A stretch of DNA of 64,000 bases. Source: Pagrus major (lineage: Eukaryota > Chordata > Actinopteri > Spariformes > Sparidae). The notes beneath the pieces were generated by a model, which saw only the letters and a program-made list of their open reading frames with translations, made no database searches and was not told the DNA's origin. Shown one piece after another: positions 24,920 to 38,506 of this stretch. The first letter of the stretch is position 1; every line of letters starts with the position of its first letter. The DNA lies in contig NC_133230.1 in assembly GCF_040436345.1 (NCBI RefSeq), forward strand, positions 20,532,197 to 20,596,196, in the 5' to 3' direction. Both the position numbers and the translations under genes were made by a program.

Positions 24920-27900
24920 TCTTCTCTGTAGTTTATTGGGATATCATGTGTGAGTGCATCTTATTTTCAGCTCTGCAGGAGCTACAGGGCCTCCGCTGTG
25001 ATGGTTTTGGTTTGCGGGTGGTGTTGGTGTGCGACCCTCGTCAGACTCAGCCTGAGGGGGAAGAAGAGGGCGGAGGTTTTTAGCACAACCTGCTCACCAC
25101 CTGCTCAGTGGAGGAGGGAGGGGGCTTCACTCTTTTCATACCTCAATCTCTCTCCATCCCACAACAACACAAACACAGATCACTGAGGTGTGTCTGCTCA
25201 GAGGACACAGTTAATGCAACCTCCTCCGCCCAGCCTCTTTCTGAAGGCTGAATGAGGTGTAGCATGACCGGAGCGATGACTGAACACACGGGCCGTGCTC
25301 AACAAACCAAACACCTGCTTCCTGTCTGGCTGCACATGCTCAGTAGGGCCCCAGGGGGGATGCTGAGTGTCTGCCCTGCTGCTCCTGTGTGGACTGAGCC
25401 ATTCCTCATTAGACCCCATCTGGCATCGGTGATGGCTTCACTACAGCATATGTGTGCGTGCTGGATGCTGAAACAGTCTAATCTGTGTTTTCTCTGCAGA
25501 CCTCCGAGCTTCTGGAAGATTCCACCCACAGCCTATTACACTGCAAAATCTGCTGGAGCTAATCCTTAAGATGGGCCTGTGAGAAAACCTAAGTCTCAGA
25601 GTCAAAATTACCTCCACACCCACATCTACAAAAGTGCAAACACAGAGAGAGATATTAAACAAAACAATAACTGAACAACTGATCCATTGGATATACTTCC
25701 TGTCATTAGTCTAATGGATTAATTTACAATTTACTTCAGCTCTAATGGGAAGTATGTGTCATTTGTACTTAATGGATTACCACTAGAAGACAAAGTCTGT
25801 TCACATCACAACATCTGATGTACCCACAAGTATAAAAAGAGGTCCTGCATGTATATCAGATGGGACTTCTGGCCTCCAGTGCGCACACAACAGGCAGGGT
25901 AAAATGTGTGACAAGTGATAGGATCAGATAAGATCAGATGCTTCTTCGTGGTGTTATAGGAAGCGTATGGCAGCATGCTCTTTGCTGCCGAGTATCTGTG
26001 TACATCAGTGACAATGCCGCATGCGTCGGCATCACTGTGACGGACCCCTGTGGAATAGCAGGAAAGTTCACAGCAGGAATCTCAAACAGCAGGGAGTCAA
26101 TTCACCATCAAAGACTTAAAAAGAACAAAGCCGAGCCTATGGTACATAACTGCTGTGGCTATAAAGCAGGTGGAATACAAATGGAGGTTTCACAGCGAAC
26201 CCTGATATCATAAGCTGCTTTCTTCAGTCTGATATTGTGTTTGTGTTCGATTTTCCGTCGAGAGGCTTCACCAAAGTATTTCCTGACATTTTTATTCATA
26301 CCCGGCAGCCAGTGACATGTGGTTGGGGAGATGACTCACAGGAATACATCTCACATATGATGCAATCTTGGATGTATTGCACACACCTGCATCACACATC
26401 TCACCGCCATCGCCACCACCCTCATCATCATCACTACCAGAGTGGGCAGAGAGGGAAAGTACACAGGAAGATATGTGTATGTGTGTGGTGCTACACAGTA
26501 GTGTGTGCAATCTGTCAACAGCGTGGGCTGCTCCTCTCAGATTCTCAGTCTGGGCTCAAATGGAGATCTAACTCTCATTCATTACTGGATTAAAGGCAGC
26601 ACAACAAATACATCCACCTGGAGCGCTACGACAATTTATACCATCACCAGCCTCAACACATTGTATTCACATGTCTTTGCACGTTTTTTTGTGCTTTAGG
26701 TGCATGCCTCTTCAGTCACTAGTATGTTATAGGTGAAAACTTCCTGTTCACTTATCTTCTCTTTCAAACTTGAAATATGAAATTCCCAATCTTCGTTCTC
26801 TGGACGTTTTTGCAATTTGTTGTTCCCAAAGTCTGAACGGAGTTGGAAAGAAAGCCTGCACGGAACAATCTAAAGAATGATCTTAAACTTCGGGATACAA
26901 ATACTGTACCACTGAACAATTTTTTGTGATATCCATTGAGTCCAGATGAAACGTAATGCCATTTTCAAACTAGGTCAAATATAAAGTCACACTTCAGGTT
27001 ACATGTTTGATATCCTTGGAGCTTAAACTTTACTGTAATGGACATTCTTCATCTGCACACTGTTTGGTCTGCATCTTTAACTTTTTCCACGTGAAGCAGA
27101 GCAGAAGCAGAGCAGATGTCATTTTGATGCTTTGCACTGTGAGAAAAAACAAATCGATAATGGAACGGACTTCATGGACCTACTGTTTGATCATTCAGTG
27201 CAGCTGGAGCTGTCCACCTCCTCGCGGTGCTGAAACAAACACAGATAGAAAGAAGCCAGGCGGATAAAGTAGATCCATGTACAGAGGCTTACGCTTACAT
27301 GCCACTTTCTATTGTCCGCCTGTTCAGCAGCTGTTTGATGCTGTATATCCCTCTCCCTGCTGCAAGCTCCTTTTTCAATCTCAGCTACGAGTCTCCTGAA
27401 ATATTAATGTCTGTGTGATACTTGAAGATGACCAGCATTCATTTGCTCTCTCACTCCAGTCACTCACTGTGTGTGCTCTTACTTTTGCAGTGTCGGATCA
27501 AATTTTAAAGTGACAGGCATTTACATACGAAAACACAGCATACTAACGCCACAGACTGAACAAATCAATTACCTATAAAATACATACATTTAATTTTGTG
27601 CTGGAGTTTATTAGCTTGTTCGTTTACTTAATCTAAAGCATCCGTTGACATGTAGGAAACATTTCACTTCCATAACAGTCCAAACAGCGACCAGTTTAAT
27701 ATACTTTTTACAGCAACATTTCAAACCTACAGGGGTTGGTGGGCACCAAAAGTGTGAGTTTAAAGCCACGACATTCTTACATCACTGTTACAGTAATTAA
27801 GGACATTCACTGAAATCCCTCTTGCAATTTCTTACGTCTTCAAAGCATATTAAAATCCATAAAGGGGAGGCTGGAATAAACTCCTCTCTAATTAACACTA

Positions 27901-28052
27901 ATTTCATCATCGCTGCCATTAATCATCAGATGTGATGAGCTGTGTGTGTTTGACCTCAGCTTACATAATCAGAGCCAGACTGATACTCATTTTGTGGGAC
28001 TGCTGATGATACCGATATTGGGGAGTAAAAAATGTGGATATACCAGCCGAGT

Positions 28053-28818
28053 TTAAAGGTGTACCTTGTAAGATTTGGCAAACATACAAAGGTAGCTCTA
28101 AAACTATAGGGGGCAGCATAACCGTTTACTCATGCTCACTATGCTGGACTTGCTGCTCTTTGCTGTAGCTTTCTTCGGCTGTAGAGACCAGCCGCCATTA
28201 GCAAGTAGCTCAGCTAAGCTGTGGAGCTAAGTTGCCATATTGGCTAACTAGAGCCTGCCCGCAACGCAACCTCGGATGACCTGTGGAGTCACAGCGGGCA
28301 GGGCTCAGTCAACTGGGGATAAAGTAAGGAGGTGATTTACAGCGGCTCTGCCCTGGACTATGTATCCACGGACGAGTCACAGTGATGTGGCACCAAACCA
28401 GAGGTGATTGTGGGAAGGCATACTAAGACTGTTTTGATGAGCTTTATTTTATTTCTGTCGAAGTTTGAATGTAGTGTGTTTTGGATGAGTTAATGAGGCA
28501 TTTAAGCTCGTCTTAGTCTGATGAAGAGGGAAACTTGAATTCAGAAGGTGTATGGTTGTATTTTTCTGTTTAGTAAGAAAAATAGGTACAAATATTTCCT
28601 TTCTTGACAATTGTGAGTTTATTTCTTTTTTCTTATTAGACTACGAAGCGTACTTGACGCCATCTTCCAGCTGTAACTACATGGGTTATACTATCAGACT
28701 ATTGCCTCTTGTGGTACAAAGTGGTAGTAGGACACAGGATGGACCGGGGATAAGGATCTGTTCGTTTTTTTAACGTTTTAAGCTAAAGTTTTGTCCATAT
28801 CTTATAAATCGCTCCTTT
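28053..28818. mobile_element. About 765-bp MITE of the AAAGGTGCAATATGTAAGA family
   Basis: The left end reads AAAGGTGTACCTTGTAAGAT. The reverse complement of the right end reads AAAGGAGCGATTTATAAGAT, an imperfect inverted repeat that continues into GGCAAAC/GGACAAAA. The interior includes AGGGGGCAGCATAACCG and GGTGATTTACAGCGGCTC. The same interior words occur at 60661 and 57820, so partial family members lie elsewhere in the window. Confidence 0.7.
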
Positions 28819-29888
28819 CACAATAACCTTATTTTTATAAAATGACATCAGTGCACTAAAACAGCAAACTGTGCAGAGGATTTAAGAATCAAGCATCACC
28901 CAAGCATCTTTTTCTGCATTATAATCTCTAAAGAAAAGATGTCTGTGCATATCAGACAACATATAAAAATAATAAATCCAAAAATAAATCTGGCATTTCA
29001 AAGGCCACTTCCTTTCATCGCAGTCAGGCGCAAATGGCACAAGTCGTGAATTAATATATCATGCTGTATGACTTAATATAATATACTATGGTGTCTCTTG
29101 ATTTTAAAATTACAACCCTACAAATAAAAGATTCAACCAAAGAGATTTGTGCATAATCAAAAACATGAATGGTATAAAAACAGCTATGACCTTAGTTTAC
29201 CTTTTACAATGGTATGTGAGAGGGCAACAGAGCCAGTAAGACGGTTGTTAAAACCTCCTGAATATACAGCAGAATAAGCAACAGGTCAAACTACTTACTT
29301 GACCAATAAAGGCTTTGTGTCTGTAGTAAATCACACACAGTTCAGACTGAACAACAACAAGCTACAGCACAGAGAAGACAGCATGATCACAGCATGGCTG
29401 GAAACCTAAACAATCCTTATTTATTAGTATAATCGCAATGGGAAATCCAAATTACAGTTAAAAGTGCTCATTAAAGCTCCACCAGCCAGCAGTCTCCATG
29501 ACGAACAATAGGTGTTGTAGTGAGGAGGAGGGATGTATCTGTTTTGGGGTGTAATAGTCTGACACGTTGCCAGAAAACATCCTCATCCCACCCGACCAAT
29601 AACAGCACTGCGCCACGATGCAGGAAGCGTTTGAACGATTACATTTCACACCATTTTTTAAAAAAAATCGAGCTTTTATTAGTGAAAGAAAAGCTGCTTC
29701 TCTCTCTCTAAAAACAGACATTATTTGTGTGCTCCCCCTCTCGCTGCAGCACTCACTGACAGTCTGCACACCCACCTTCCTCCAGCTCTGTAACTTGATG
29801 AAAAACGATTGCGCCATAAATAAATCCCTCCGGCACGCGTTCACATCACCAAATCGGACACACGAGGTTCAAAATGCGCATCGCTCAC

Positions 29889-30060
29889 CTTGGAGAAGCT
29901 TCCTGATCGCTGGCGTCTGCTGCTGATGGGGGGGATGCTGTGTGTGTGTATGTGTGCGTGTGTGTGTGTTTTTCTCCAACACCAAGAAACAAGAGAAACT
30001 CCCACCTACTCAGGGGCCGTCTGACAATTCAACACCTGCCTGAAGGCTGCTAAGGGAGCG
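29889..30060 (-). other. tmem63c: Candidate non-coding first exon and promoter region of tmem63c
   Basis: The coding start exon begins at a splice acceptor (19201-19202), so at least one upstream non-coding exon must exist. The best donor seen is CTTCTCCAAG|GTGAGC at 29887-29889 on the minus strand. It follows a stretch with a (CA)n tract and C-rich sequence. The upstream limit is arbitrary. The true first exon could be elsewhere; transcript data would decide. Confidence 0.3.
29939..29969 (+). repeat. (TG)n microsatellite
   Basis: An interrupted TG repeat inside the candidate tmem63c first exon/promoter region. Confidence 0.85.
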
Positions 30061-30784
30061 ACGAGGAATGTTTGAACTCTCAGATCTTTTTTTTTTGTGT
30101 GTGTCTCTAATTTTCACGATATCAATCGATCATTGGTCGAGCATGTATACATATCTGATCAGCTGTCCAAATCAGAATGACTCATTTTGCAGATGGGGCT
30201 TATAATTAGGCTATATTTTATAAAACTGAAAAGAAATCAGCAGGATGGTTCGAGCAATGAGATACCACACCTTAAACAAAATGTGGATCTGTTCCGCCTA
30301 TAAAAACAGCAAAATATAATGCATCTATATCACCAGTCTGACTGCCCTGTAGAATAAAATCAGTGAGGATGTATTGCCACCTACTGGAAAACTTCCTTTC
30401 TTGCACTGTTTCAAATTTCTACAGACTAAACTGAGTTATTGTCTATCTTTTTCCCCCTCCCTTTGCTTAATAAAGACTTGATTGGTATAATGAGCAATCA
30501 GTGGTGGAAAACAACCTTCTCATTCACTCAAGTGCATTGAAGTACTTAAATGTTTCCATTTCATAGGCCTACCAATTTATACTTTCCCTACAATTCAAAG
30601 GCAAATGTGCTTTTTTTTCCTCCACTGGGAACTATAAAGGACTTGCTTCACAAATTAGAATATTACATTTGTATTCATATATGATGAGCCTATAAGATAT
30701 GATGTATATTTATCGATTAAACTACTGCCAACAGTGTGTAGTTCAAATGAGCTCCACCAAATTTAACAGTACATTTATGCATAG

Positions 30785-31310
30785 ATAACACTTTATAATA
30801 AGCATCATTAATATATGATACATTTATAGTTAATTAGATTAGATTTTTCACTGTCAACAAACAATGAAATGCTTTATAAACTATGTATAACCATTTATAT
30901 AAAAGGTGCAATATGTTAGAATTTGAGTTGAAAATATCCAAAAATGGTCTAAAGCTCCAGTGTCAGTGGTGTAAACACTAACACTCCCCAGATGCTCCAA
31001 GCTCCCAGTCCAGACCGCTATCTGCACGGCTAACTAAGCTAACTCGCTAACGGCAGCTACAGTTAGCAACAGTTAGCAGTGACTCCGGTGATATGCTGCC
31101 CTGTTTTTCTTAGAATTAATTATAAAGGTTTATAAACATTAGAAGTAACTTCCTAATGGCCATCCAAATCATGTTTATAGATGAACTACACAGTATTTAT
31201 TAACCATTTACAAAGTATTATAAACATCAGTTGCAATTTTACAACAGTGAAATAACTATAAACTACAGTTTAATGAACTATAAATGAACCTTTTATTTAT
31301 GATAGACAAT
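30785..31310. mobile_element. Nested dispersed elements upstream of zdhhc22
   Basis: An AT-rich repeat starts AACACTTTATAATAAGCATC and resumes near 31120 (ATAAAGGTTTATAAACATTA) to about 31310. Between them, at 30901-31100, sits a fragment starting AAAGGTGCAATATGTTAGAA, a member of the family at 28053 and 60611. The order suggests insertion of one element into another. Confidence 0.5.
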
Positions 31311-31769
31311 ACCAAGTGTTCATATGCACATTTATTTAAAGTATAACCTACTTTAAGTTGCCTACTTTTTGCTTTTATTTGACACAAAACCCAAGTGTTT
31401 ATGTATGTACCCCACTGTTATTGCTGTTATTGCTATTTTACTATTTTATTTTGGAATACCAATATAACAAAATAAGAGCACTACACATGTAAAGGTCTAA
31501 ATATTTTTAAAGAAAAGATTTATTGTAAGAAACGTCAATTTATGCAGCTTTCCCTCCACATAACTCTATGAGGATGTAGTCTGCTGCCTATAAGGGTGAG
31601 TAAATTGGGCTGTACATTAAATTCAAAGGCGGGTAGAGTAAAACAATAAATAAAACATAAAACCAGGAGGAAAAACAGACGCATCCAGACCAACAGGCGG
31701 CGGTAGACAAAGGAGCAGACACCCCGATAATGAGAAGAGACGTCGATGTGGCTCCACAACACCTTGTGT

Positions 31770-31851
31770 GCGTTTGAATGAGTGTGCTGAGCTGTGAGCC
31801 GAGGCTCCGCGGTGCTGAACGGACAGCTCCTCCGCTCCCTGACGTCTGCAG
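31770..31851 (+). other. zdhhc22: Candidate non-coding first exon of zdhhc22
   Basis: The first coding exon of zdhhc22 is preceded by CACACAG|AC-ATG, a good acceptor two bases before the start codon, so an upstream exon is expected. A GC-rich plus-strand stretch ending GACGTCTGCAG|GTAGGC at 31851 is the best donor seen. The transcription start is not defined. Confidence 0.35.
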
Positions 31852-33452
31852 GTAGGCAGCGATCATGACGGATTCACTGCATAATTGTTTTAATTGCATC
31901 GTCATGGGAGTTAAATGACTGACGCCATCACTGGCACCGGTCTCATCTGTTTCCTGGAGAAAACAGGGAGAGGAAACTGCGATAGTCCTTGATTGAGATG
32001 CATATGCTTTCTGTCATCTAGGGCATTCACTGGGCTGCTCATTGCTGTCATATAGAAGCCATAAGACCCAGGTTTAGGTTTAATCTGTGGCTGCTCCTTC
32101 CTCCCTTCTTATGTTGGTTTGATTCTCTGTGATTGACACATCTGTTAGTGCTGTAGGTTAGGAGATCACAGTGAACATGGTGAGATATTCTTGGTATTCT
32201 CAATGGCCCCTGGGAGTCCCCAGACCCTAGTTTGCAAAGAAATTAGTTTTTCATCTGCAGCAGACTCTTTATTAAATGAGATCACATCATCTGTCATGAT
32301 GTCTTTTTGCCGAATAGAGGGTGTGTTACTTTCACCACGATGCTACATGTGAATAGATCTAAACTGAATCCTAGAATCAGATTTTATTGGCAGAGTATGT
32401 AGAAGGAATTTGCTCTCAATGTGCTTACACACAGGACAATTACCAGGAAGACAGAAACAGACAAGGAAAACAACACTGAAAAAGATAGGTGACAATAAAC
32501 AGAACCATTTAGGTGGGAAAATAGGTGTATATATTTGGGTTGCGACGGTATGATATTTTCATGGTACAATAACCATCTCAGAAAATATCATGGTTTCATG
32601 GTATATGGTATATATGGAAAACAGAAGGGTATTTTTGGTTAAACAAATGCTTTATCATGATTTAAATAAAATAAAATACTGAATTTGCAAATATATTTAA
32701 ATCTGAACTGTAAGTAATCAGAGGATATTATGATAAACATAATATTTGGGAATTATTTACTGTTGGATGACCAATTGGTTAGGGTTAGGAAAAGATCATG
32801 TTTAGGCCTACCTGGCTCTGTCGCCAGGAACATTTCTGCTGGGAATTGTCTTGTTTAAAAACATATCCTGTGGTTCTGCAAGTGTTGAAATGCTGTCTCG
32901 AACATTGGTCCCTCACTTGGCAGATAAAAAAAAAACATTTAGAAAACTCAAACATACAGATTTTCACCCTACCCCTCATTTCCGAGCCCTCTTGCCCTTC
33001 AGAACAGTTGTGGTTGAAAACTCCCTCTGTAAAATGGCCATTTCCAATATGGCGTCTTCAGCTGTGGGGATTTCTCTTGTGTTACTGTAGCAATTCTGAT
33101 ATTAACACAATGCCATTGCCATTTATCTTAAAATACACATGGCCTCTGAAGAACCTCTGTTTGGAGGGCCATGTAGCCGTGACATTTTGCCTTACCCTTC
33201 TCTCCCAACAAGAATCGCTCAGGGCTCAGCGGTATGGGGCAAGGGGGTTATTGGGATCGGCCGTTAGCTTATCTGTGGTTCGCACGAACGTACAATGCCA
33301 GCATGTTATTCAGCTGACCTCTAACCTCTCACTTCTTCATAGTAAACCTTTAAAAAGGAGACTTATTTTGTGTCAAATTGCTTCATCATCACTCCTCTCC
33401 TCTGAGCCTCTGACATTAACACTGCTCACTGTGTCTTCCCTCTCACACAGAC
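31852..33452. other. Probable zdhhc22 first intron, no gene seen
   Basis: Mostly unique AT-rich sequence, with a repeat-like piece near 32370-32520 (TTTATTGGCAGAGTATGTAG) and another near 32540-32620 (TTGCGACGGTATGATATTTT). A long plus-strand open frame at 32798-33670 overlaps the real zdhhc22 start in another frame and has no domain. Confidence 0.5.
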
Positions 33453-34371
33453 ATGTTCACCAGGATGTTAAAACTGAGACTTCTCAATGCTGTAGCACCT
33501 GCATACTTCTTCATGGCTACAGCAGTCACCTTCATCTTGCACTTCTGCTTCTTCATCCCAACTATCTTCCCAAACCCGGACACATCGCTGAGGGGGTCTA
33601 CGACTCTTCACACCGTTGTTTTCCTTTTCTTGATGTTCAACGCGCTGGGAAATTACATAATGACTATTAAGTATCCTGCTGAGAGCGCCAACGAGACAGC
33701 GGTTCCAGTGTGTTCGCCGCACTGCTCGGACAAAGTGGACGCGCACTACCTCCTGAACGGCCGGCATTTCTGCAAACTGTGTAAGAAAGTCATTCTCAAG
33801 AGGGATCACCACTGCTTTTTCACAGGGAACTGCATTGGCAACAAAAACATGCGCTACTTCATCATGTTCTGCATCTACACGTCATGCACCTGTTTGTACT
33901 CCTTGGTTCTCGGTGTGGCCTTTCTAACAGTGGAGTACTCCATCTCCTTTGAGAACCCGCTGACCTTCCTCACTCTCCTCCCCCTCTCCACTGGTTACTT
34001 CTTCATGGGTGAGTTGTTCAGCTCTTCCAGTTCAAGCTGATAAAAGAAAATGTGCTTAGACTTAAACTTTCCCTTCTCTTCGTCTCCCCACAGGAACAAT
34101 CTCAGGCTTGCAGTTGTTCCTGGTGCTGATGCTGTACGTGTGGCTCGGTATCGGCCTGGTCTGTGCAGGTTTCTGTTGCCAGCAGGTGCTGCTGGTGGCC
34201 CGGGGACAGACCTGGTGTCAGATGCAGAGGGGGCAGCTTGTGGAGAACCGCAGCCCCTGGAAAACCAACCTCAAGGACGTTTTTGGTACCCGCTGGATCC
34301 TTGGCCTTATTCTGCCTGTGCAGACTGTGGATACGTGCTCTGATGACACAGATGCACATAAACAGGACTGA
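33453..34371 (+). CDS. zdhhc22: ZDHHC22, DHHC-type protein S-palmitoyltransferase
   Basis: DHHC enzymes transfer palmitate from palmitoyl-CoA to cysteines of target proteins at ER/Golgi membranes; the active-site Cys is autoacylated first. Two coding exons, 33453-34008 and 34094-34371 (donor ATGG|GTGAGT, acceptor CCCCACAG|GAACA), join in phase to 277 aa; human ZDHHC22 is 263 aa. Hydrophobic segments lie at about aa 12-38 and 52-72, then the cysteine-rich domain (FCKLCKK at 106-112, DHHC at 118-121, FFTGNCIGNKNMRYF to about 136), then helices at about 137-163, 168-185 and 190-215. DHHCFFTGNCIG and the second-exon VCAGFCC and RW-LGL-(L/V)P match the vertebrate ZDHHC22 pattern. ATG 33453 directly follows the acceptor; an internal ATG at 33465 (MLKLRLLN) aligns better with my memory of the human start and is an alternative. 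The gene is divergent from tmem63c and convergent with cipc. Confidence 0.95.
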
Positions 34372-34635
34372 GCGATAACCGTATCGATAGCTCTAAATAG
34401 GTCACGAGTTGTAGAAAACGCTATCTTGGGATCCATGTGGTGATTGATTTTAAATACTTAATGGATGCTTGACCTTTAAAGTAGTCCATGAAATAGTTAG
34501 CTGTTAGCACACATTCCTTTAAGGACAGGAGCCATATATCAGTGTGAAACTTTTGAATAAGTGCATAGTGTAAGTGTGTTAGGTAAGTGGCTTTTGACAA
34601 GGCAATATTAAGACTTATAAGTTGGTTGTTTAGGA

Positions 34636-34988
34636 CAGTGGTTCTCAGCCTTTTCAAGTCGCGACCCACAAGAAAAATCAGGTTGGGTTTTTGACCTCGC
34701 TCCAGCACTTGGACTTTTATCTCACACCATCCTGAAAGTGCCAAAATAAAAATAGAGGGTTTTGTGTGTGTGTGTGTCCAATCAGAACCGTGTGAACACA
34801 CTCTCTCACAAACACACTAAATAATATTTTAAGTCAAATTATATCACTGGTTCAGGCAATGCTAGTAAAAAACATTCCCCGATCTGAAATATGTTATTTT
34901 ATTTTTTTCTCCACAACCGTCTCACGATCCTTGGAAATTATCTTGCGACCACCCTCAGGGGTCCCGACCCTCAGGTTGAGAACCAATG
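34636..34988. mobile_element. hAT-like MITE with target-site duplication
   Basis: The left end CAGTGGTTCTCAGCC and the right end GGTTGAGAACCAATG are inverted repeats with two mismatches. The flanks GTTTAGGA (34628-34635) and ATTTAGGA (34989-34996) agree at 7 of 8 bases, as expected for an 8-bp hAT target duplication. It lies in the 3' flank of zdhhc22 and is non-coding. Confidence 0.8.
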
Positions 34989-35099
34989 ATTTAGGACATC
35001 CTGCAGTTTAACGTGCACTACCACATGCATCAGATTATAAAAATGGCTTTGCATAAGTGCATGCAATCACAGCTACGCAGTTTTTTATTATGCTATTTT

Positions 35100-35440
35100 T
35101 TTGAACGGTAATACTTTAAATTAGGGTGCACATACTTAGCATTAACTAGTTATATATTGGTAGCACATTGCCACTTTATCAGTAACTATCAAGCTTTTAC
35201 TAATGCCTATTCTGCATGACCATATTCTACAACTACTAGGCCATTAATTAGGAGTTTTCCTTCAATAACCCCCTAATTACTGCTTGTTGAGAGTAAGTAA
35301 GGAAGGTGTTGCTCAGTATGACCTTCATAAGGTCTTTCTAATTAAGAAAATGTTCCCCATTCTAAAGTTAGTAGTTTATTAACCCTCACAGGTTATATTA
35401 GTGCATTAGTTATGAGCAACACCTCTCTTTAGGATGGAGA
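35100..35440. repeat. Dispersed repeat (AATACTTTAAATTAGGGTGC-type)
   Basis: This AT-rich block contains ATACTTAGCATTAACTAG, CTACTAGGCCATTAATTAGG and TTAGGATGGAGATC near its end. The wording matches a repeat I recall as common in fish. It is followed at 35558 by AAAGGGGCACTATGTAGTTT, another dispersed terminus. Confidence 0.5.
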
Positions 35441-38400
35441 TCATATTCTGAGTTTGAACGACTTCTTTTAGAGGTTTTTTTTGACACCATTAACATGGAA
35501 GATTAGCAAAAACTAGCGATAAGCAAATGGGAAGATCAAATTTATTAAGTATTATTAAAGGGGCACTATGTAGTTTTGGAGGAGAAATTCACAAGAAATT
35601 TACAATATTAATGAGGTAATAATAATTTATCTTTTCCATAACTGAATAAACAAGCTGAGAAAAAGTTTTGTCGTCCACGAAACATTTCTGGAGCTTCACA
35701 GCAGAACAGTGTTGCGGCATTCTCCTAAACAACTGAAGTAGATGGGGTTTTGGGAAATGTTTTGTGGACTACAAAACTTCACTTGACTTTCCATCGACAT
35801 GGAGGTAAAGGACAGAGTTTTCATTTCTGCATGTGTACCCTTATATAAAGTGTTACCATTCAACGCCTGCGCCATGCGCGCTCTGAGATTACCAGTAGTG
35901 TTATTCTTCCACACTTCCCTGTAGGATGCTACGATGTGACATTCAGGAACTTTGTGGTAGTTTTTACAACAATAATATACTCTGACGTTAAGGGCTAGCA
36001 GACAAGGGAACCATAATATGTGTCTACAGCGTAAACTGCCAGGCTTGACGACACCGCTCTGACAATAAGCTGTCCCATGTTAAGCCTGATGTTTTCTACT
36101 CAAGTGAATGTGACTCATGACACTTTGATGACGGAAAAGTAACATGCTCCTTTTTAAGAACGGGTGGGGAAATGGGAAGATGATTATTATTATCCAGGGT
36201 ATTATTCACAATGTGCCATAAACTCATGCTTACAGATGACCCCAAAGATGAGATATCCACTATACTGCTAATGATAGGGCGCTCTGTATGACAATAGTAG
36301 GGACTTTTCACTGTTATGCTGCGACATATTCAACATCATGTCAAAGATGTTTTGGACTTCAATAAATATACTTTTTAGAGCTATTTTGTCTATTCCTGTT
36401 ATACCAATAAAAGTGTTCAAATCACAATGTAAGTATCTTATTATTTCTTATTAAAAACTACACTCTGAGCTACAAAGTTTACCGTGTTCATTTTTTAAAA
36501 AAAATATTAGACAAATTATGTGGAGCAAACTCCTGCACACTGTCTAACTTGCAAAAATGTTGGTAAAAGACCATCAGGCAAAAAATAATAATGATTTTAA
36601 TCTTATTTTTGAATGCTTGTTATTTACCTTCTATTATTTTATCTTTATATTTTCTGGGGGCTGGTTGGGTTTTTTGTGTGCATTCGTCTCTAAATCCATT
36701 TAATTTCTGTCCTACATTTTGTCTATCACTTGTAAAGCACTGTGAATCACATTTCAATTGCATTGAAGGTTGCTTTATAAATAAAGTTTGATTGATTGAC
36801 TGATAAAGTGAAATAAACGACTGAAAGGAAGTGATCTTCAAACAGTTTTTATGACAGTTCATTGTTAGTCAAAGTGACTTTTGCTAAAGAAACAATACAG
36901 AAAGCACATTTCACAACAAGAAAAAACAATCTCTTAAAAGTGATCTTAAAATTATTTTTGTAACCCTCCTTCTGCCCTTTATAACCAAAACTGCCTCCTT
37001 TATGTCTTAGTTTTAAAACTATGCATGAATAGAAAATGTTGCAACAGTGCGGCACTGATGCTAAAATAAATAAGACAGCAATTAACTTTAACTTAACATC
37101 TTAAACTGAACTGTTTTATGTTTTAACTTGTCTTCATGCTATTCTCTCTACAACAACTCTGGATGTATTTCCTAATCAGGGCATGGTTTGTTTTGATTCG
37201 AAGAATATTAATTCTTTGGAGACCTTAAAGTACATTCAAACCCCTTCCACATGAAGTTTACAAGCTAAGCTGCTCAAGCATTGATATGAAATACAAACAT
37301 TAACATATTCAAAAAGGCACAGGCATCCAGATAAACATTTATATTCACATTGTTTTATCAAGACACGATGCTCATTTAGGGATACAAGTTGTAACATTTT
37401 TCTAAAAATGTTGTCAGTAATCTTAAAACTAAAGTGCAAGAGTCTGTAATACGAACCTTAAAGAACCTACTGAGCTGTCATTTTCTTTGCCTTGAGGTTT
37501 CAATAAATACACATCACACTAAGCTTAAGCAGCAGGTATGAACATGGCAACAAAAAATGCAAAATGCGAAAAATATTATGTGGCTACAGCACTTGACTTG
37601 CTACAGTTTATGCTTTTTGCAAATTCCTACAAAAATCTTTAAGGTGTGTTTTGAAAAAAGGAGCTTGCTTCACCAGAGAACAGGCAAACGTGTCGAAATG
37701 TGCTTTGTTTGTTTATGATATTCACACAGCTTTAGTGTTAGTCAGAAACATAACTTTGAATAAATAATACTGACACCAAGTAACAAAATTATTAAAAATA
37801 TAAACAAAGTTATGATTTTGCCATCCCTCTGGACTCTCACTGTGAGCCACCCTTGAGAATATAAGCTGTTAGTATGTACACTTCCTCACAAAGGAGGCAT
37901 GTGCTTAAGTTTCATTTACCATCCGATTTAAAAATAAAGTTAACAAAATAATTAGACTTTATCCTATTTGAAAAGGTGCTTTAGGTTTTCTATTTGAAAA
38001 AGTAAAGATGATGCTTATATTTCACTCTAAAGCCATCACATTCAAGGCATGTATAAAGAACTAACCCCATGTGGCCTCACATGTTCTGTAAGGCATGCGT
38101 TTTATGCAATCAGGAGTTCAATATATAGAAGCCATAGCCCTATTGCAAGTGATACTTGCCATTTCGATGCAGGAGAGGCAAGAAATTTCATTATAGGCAA
38201 GGGTTTGAAATGTAAGCATGCTTCTTAACTCCCACTTCAAATTAGTGGATGTGCTTCAGCTTCGTGTTAGACCAGCAGTTCTAAATGTTTCTCGCTCTGC
38301 AGCCTGCAAAATTTAAGATTTTCTGTACTCTCCTGACAAAAGTATACGCAGTTTCGTTATAGGTTATTCTTTAAGTTGTAACGCTAGATGCTGCAATGAC

Positions 38401-38506
38401 TAAAGCTTTTCCTGTAAAGATTTCGTGATATACGTTTTCACATTCAATAAATCACCTTGAGAAGCTCTGATTGAGAACTGCTGGTCATGTCCATCAATAT
38501 ACTGTA

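Larger units (their letters stand above)
19201..29888. other. Long tmem63c 5' intron, no gene seen
   Basis: These 10.7 kb separate the first coding exon from the candidate non-coding exon. No open frame here shows a recognisable domain with splice sites. The stretch holds dispersed repeats (22520-22840, 24630-24919, 28053-28818), simple repeats and otherwise unremarkable AT-rich sequence. Confidence 0.6.
34376..38506. other. Convergent 3' flanks of zdhhc22 and cipc
   Basis: Both genes end into this interval. Plus-strand AATAAA signals usable by zdhhc22 occur at 36364 and 36402. I could not choose a poly(A) site for cipc. The interval holds the hAT-like and dispersed repeats listed separately; no exon of another gene is recognisable. 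Confidence 0.5.

Noticed and set aside
29458-29844. Minus-strand open frame of 128 codons beside the candidate tmem63c first exon
   Set aside because: No domain, signal or splice-site logic; it is likely a chance open frame.
32798-33670. Plus-strand open frame of 290 codons
   Set aside because: It overlaps the zdhhc22 start in a different frame, spans the intron and acceptor, and has no recognisable domain.
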